Origin: Rotaria sp. Silwood1
Lineage: Eukaryota; Rotifera; Eurotatoria; Philodinida; Philodinidae
Assembly: GCA_905250075.1 (NCBI GenBank)
Contig: CAJNOP010000383.1
Span: 106,178-170,177 of the forward strand
Reading direction: 5' to 3'
Length of the DNA stretch: 64,000 nt
This document shows, piece after piece, positions 63,062 through 64,000 of the stretch (position 1 is the first letter of the stretch; every line of letters starts with the position of its first letter). The translations under genes were made by a program, and so were the position numbers. The notes beneath the pieces were generated by a model. That model searched no databases, was not told where the DNA came from, and worked only from the letters and a program-made list of their open reading frames with translations.

Positions 63062-64000
63062 GTCTTTACACGAAAAACTACAAAAACCTACTTTTGGAAT
63101 TTTGAAACGACAAGAAACATGAATATTTCGCATAACATTCAAAGTTTCTTACATGTTTGCATATTCTCGAAAAACTTATTCTTTTGAAATTTTTTTGACA
63201 AAAACCAATTTTTAAATCTTTACAATTGTGCTTTCGTATGTAACTCGGCAGGACTCTATTCATCCAAACCAAAAACCAAAAACAACTTTTCGCTTAAAGT
63301 TTAAGTTTCCCATACCCTATCCTTGAGAACAGATTGAGAAAATGGCAGTATAACTTTTGAATGTTTAAACATATTTTCAACTCGCTTATGCAAATTATTG
63401 AAACGTGACAACGTATTGTTTTCGTGAGAAAACATTCATTTGTAAAAAAAATGCGACAGAAATATTGCTATTATACAGGTAACAAAAATTCCTTCGAGCT
63501 TTGTATGAAGACTGGATGATTTTAAGATTAAAACTTTCTGCATGATTTTAACATAAAGAACCCTTAGATTTCATAAATTATACCGATACAAGCATTAAAT
63601 ATAACAAATACAACAGGTTAATGATACAGGGTGTCCTATATGTTGTGGCAGATTTTTTTAAATCTAATTTTTGATGATAATGAATACAAATCAAACTCAA
63701 ACTTACACGTATCATACAACTTAACATGTACTTTTATTTCATATATTTTATTTGGATTAAATCATTGGATATACAAAAAAATAAAGAAATTGGTACATGT
63801 GTAGAATAAGCACACCATCAATGTATTACAATATATATACCTCGACAAAAAAGTTTCAGCCTGTATTTCTCATATATCCTTTTCATTACCAAAATAAATT
63901 GAAGACAACGAAGGCACCCTCATGTCCAGATTCACAGACTTGATCTTTTCTTCGTCATCAAAACTAGTTTTAAAAATTTTTCATCCGTATAGAATGATCT
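63062..64000. other. Right edge; no gene seen
   Basis: AT-rich sequence with no supported coding region. ACAGGGTGTCCTATATGT at about 63628 looks like a transposon terminal sequence, but its partner is not in the window. The last 350 bp show no recognisable feature. Confidence 0.35.

Overview
The window looks like part of a bdelloid rotifer chromosome. It is strongly AT-rich, its genes are metazoan (COQ7, GTPBP1, FBXO30/40, NPC2, SPAG1, MAPKAPK-type kinase), many introns are only about 50-70 bp, exons are short, and it carries an arginine-type ADP-ribosyltransferase fused to TPR repeats, a gene type expanded in bdelloids. Several genes have a 3' splice acceptor touching or just before the start codon, which fits the spliced-leader trans-splicing known in rotifers. 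The organism call is an inference; no marker gene settles it.

Layout. 1-19.2 kb: a cluster of at least seven copies (A-G) of one two-exon family encoding small two-transmembrane, cysteine-rich glycoproteins. A and B are intact (minus), D has a changed tail (plus), C, E, F and G are broken. C/D and F/G are head-to-head, so the cluster is partly a large degenerate palindrome. An unrelated single gene (6993-7739) and a 620-bp foldback element lie inside it. 20.5-24.8 kb: a 15-exon gene for a 658-residue conserved protein with a possible TBC-like segment and a coiled coil. 24.8-28.0 kb: no gene seen.

28.0-45.8 kb: a dense block of conserved genes. GTPBP1-like, FBXO30/40-like and COQ7 lie on the plus strand with 279- and 278-bp gaps and look like a trans-spliced operon. 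A polyQ/EYRxRFP-repeat gene and an NPC2-like lipid-binding gene follow on the minus strand, then SPAG1 (dynein-arm assembly) on the plus strand. 45.8-53.3 kb: sparse; it holds a secreted, apparently GPI-anchored stanniocalcin-like gene split by one in-frame TAA, and a 976-bp foldback element. 53.4-55.6 kb: a MAPKAP kinase gene with two 7-nt microexons. 57.7-62.1 kb: an intronless GTPase and the ART-TPR gene, both less AT-rich to the eye than the neighbours. 62.3-63.1 kb: another large foldback element; the right end is unexplained.

At least nine inverted-repeat (foldback/MITE-like) elements of apparently different families are present, four of them inside introns. Exon models were built by hand from GT/AG sites, reading phase and family alignment from general knowledge; all multi-exon models given close in frame.
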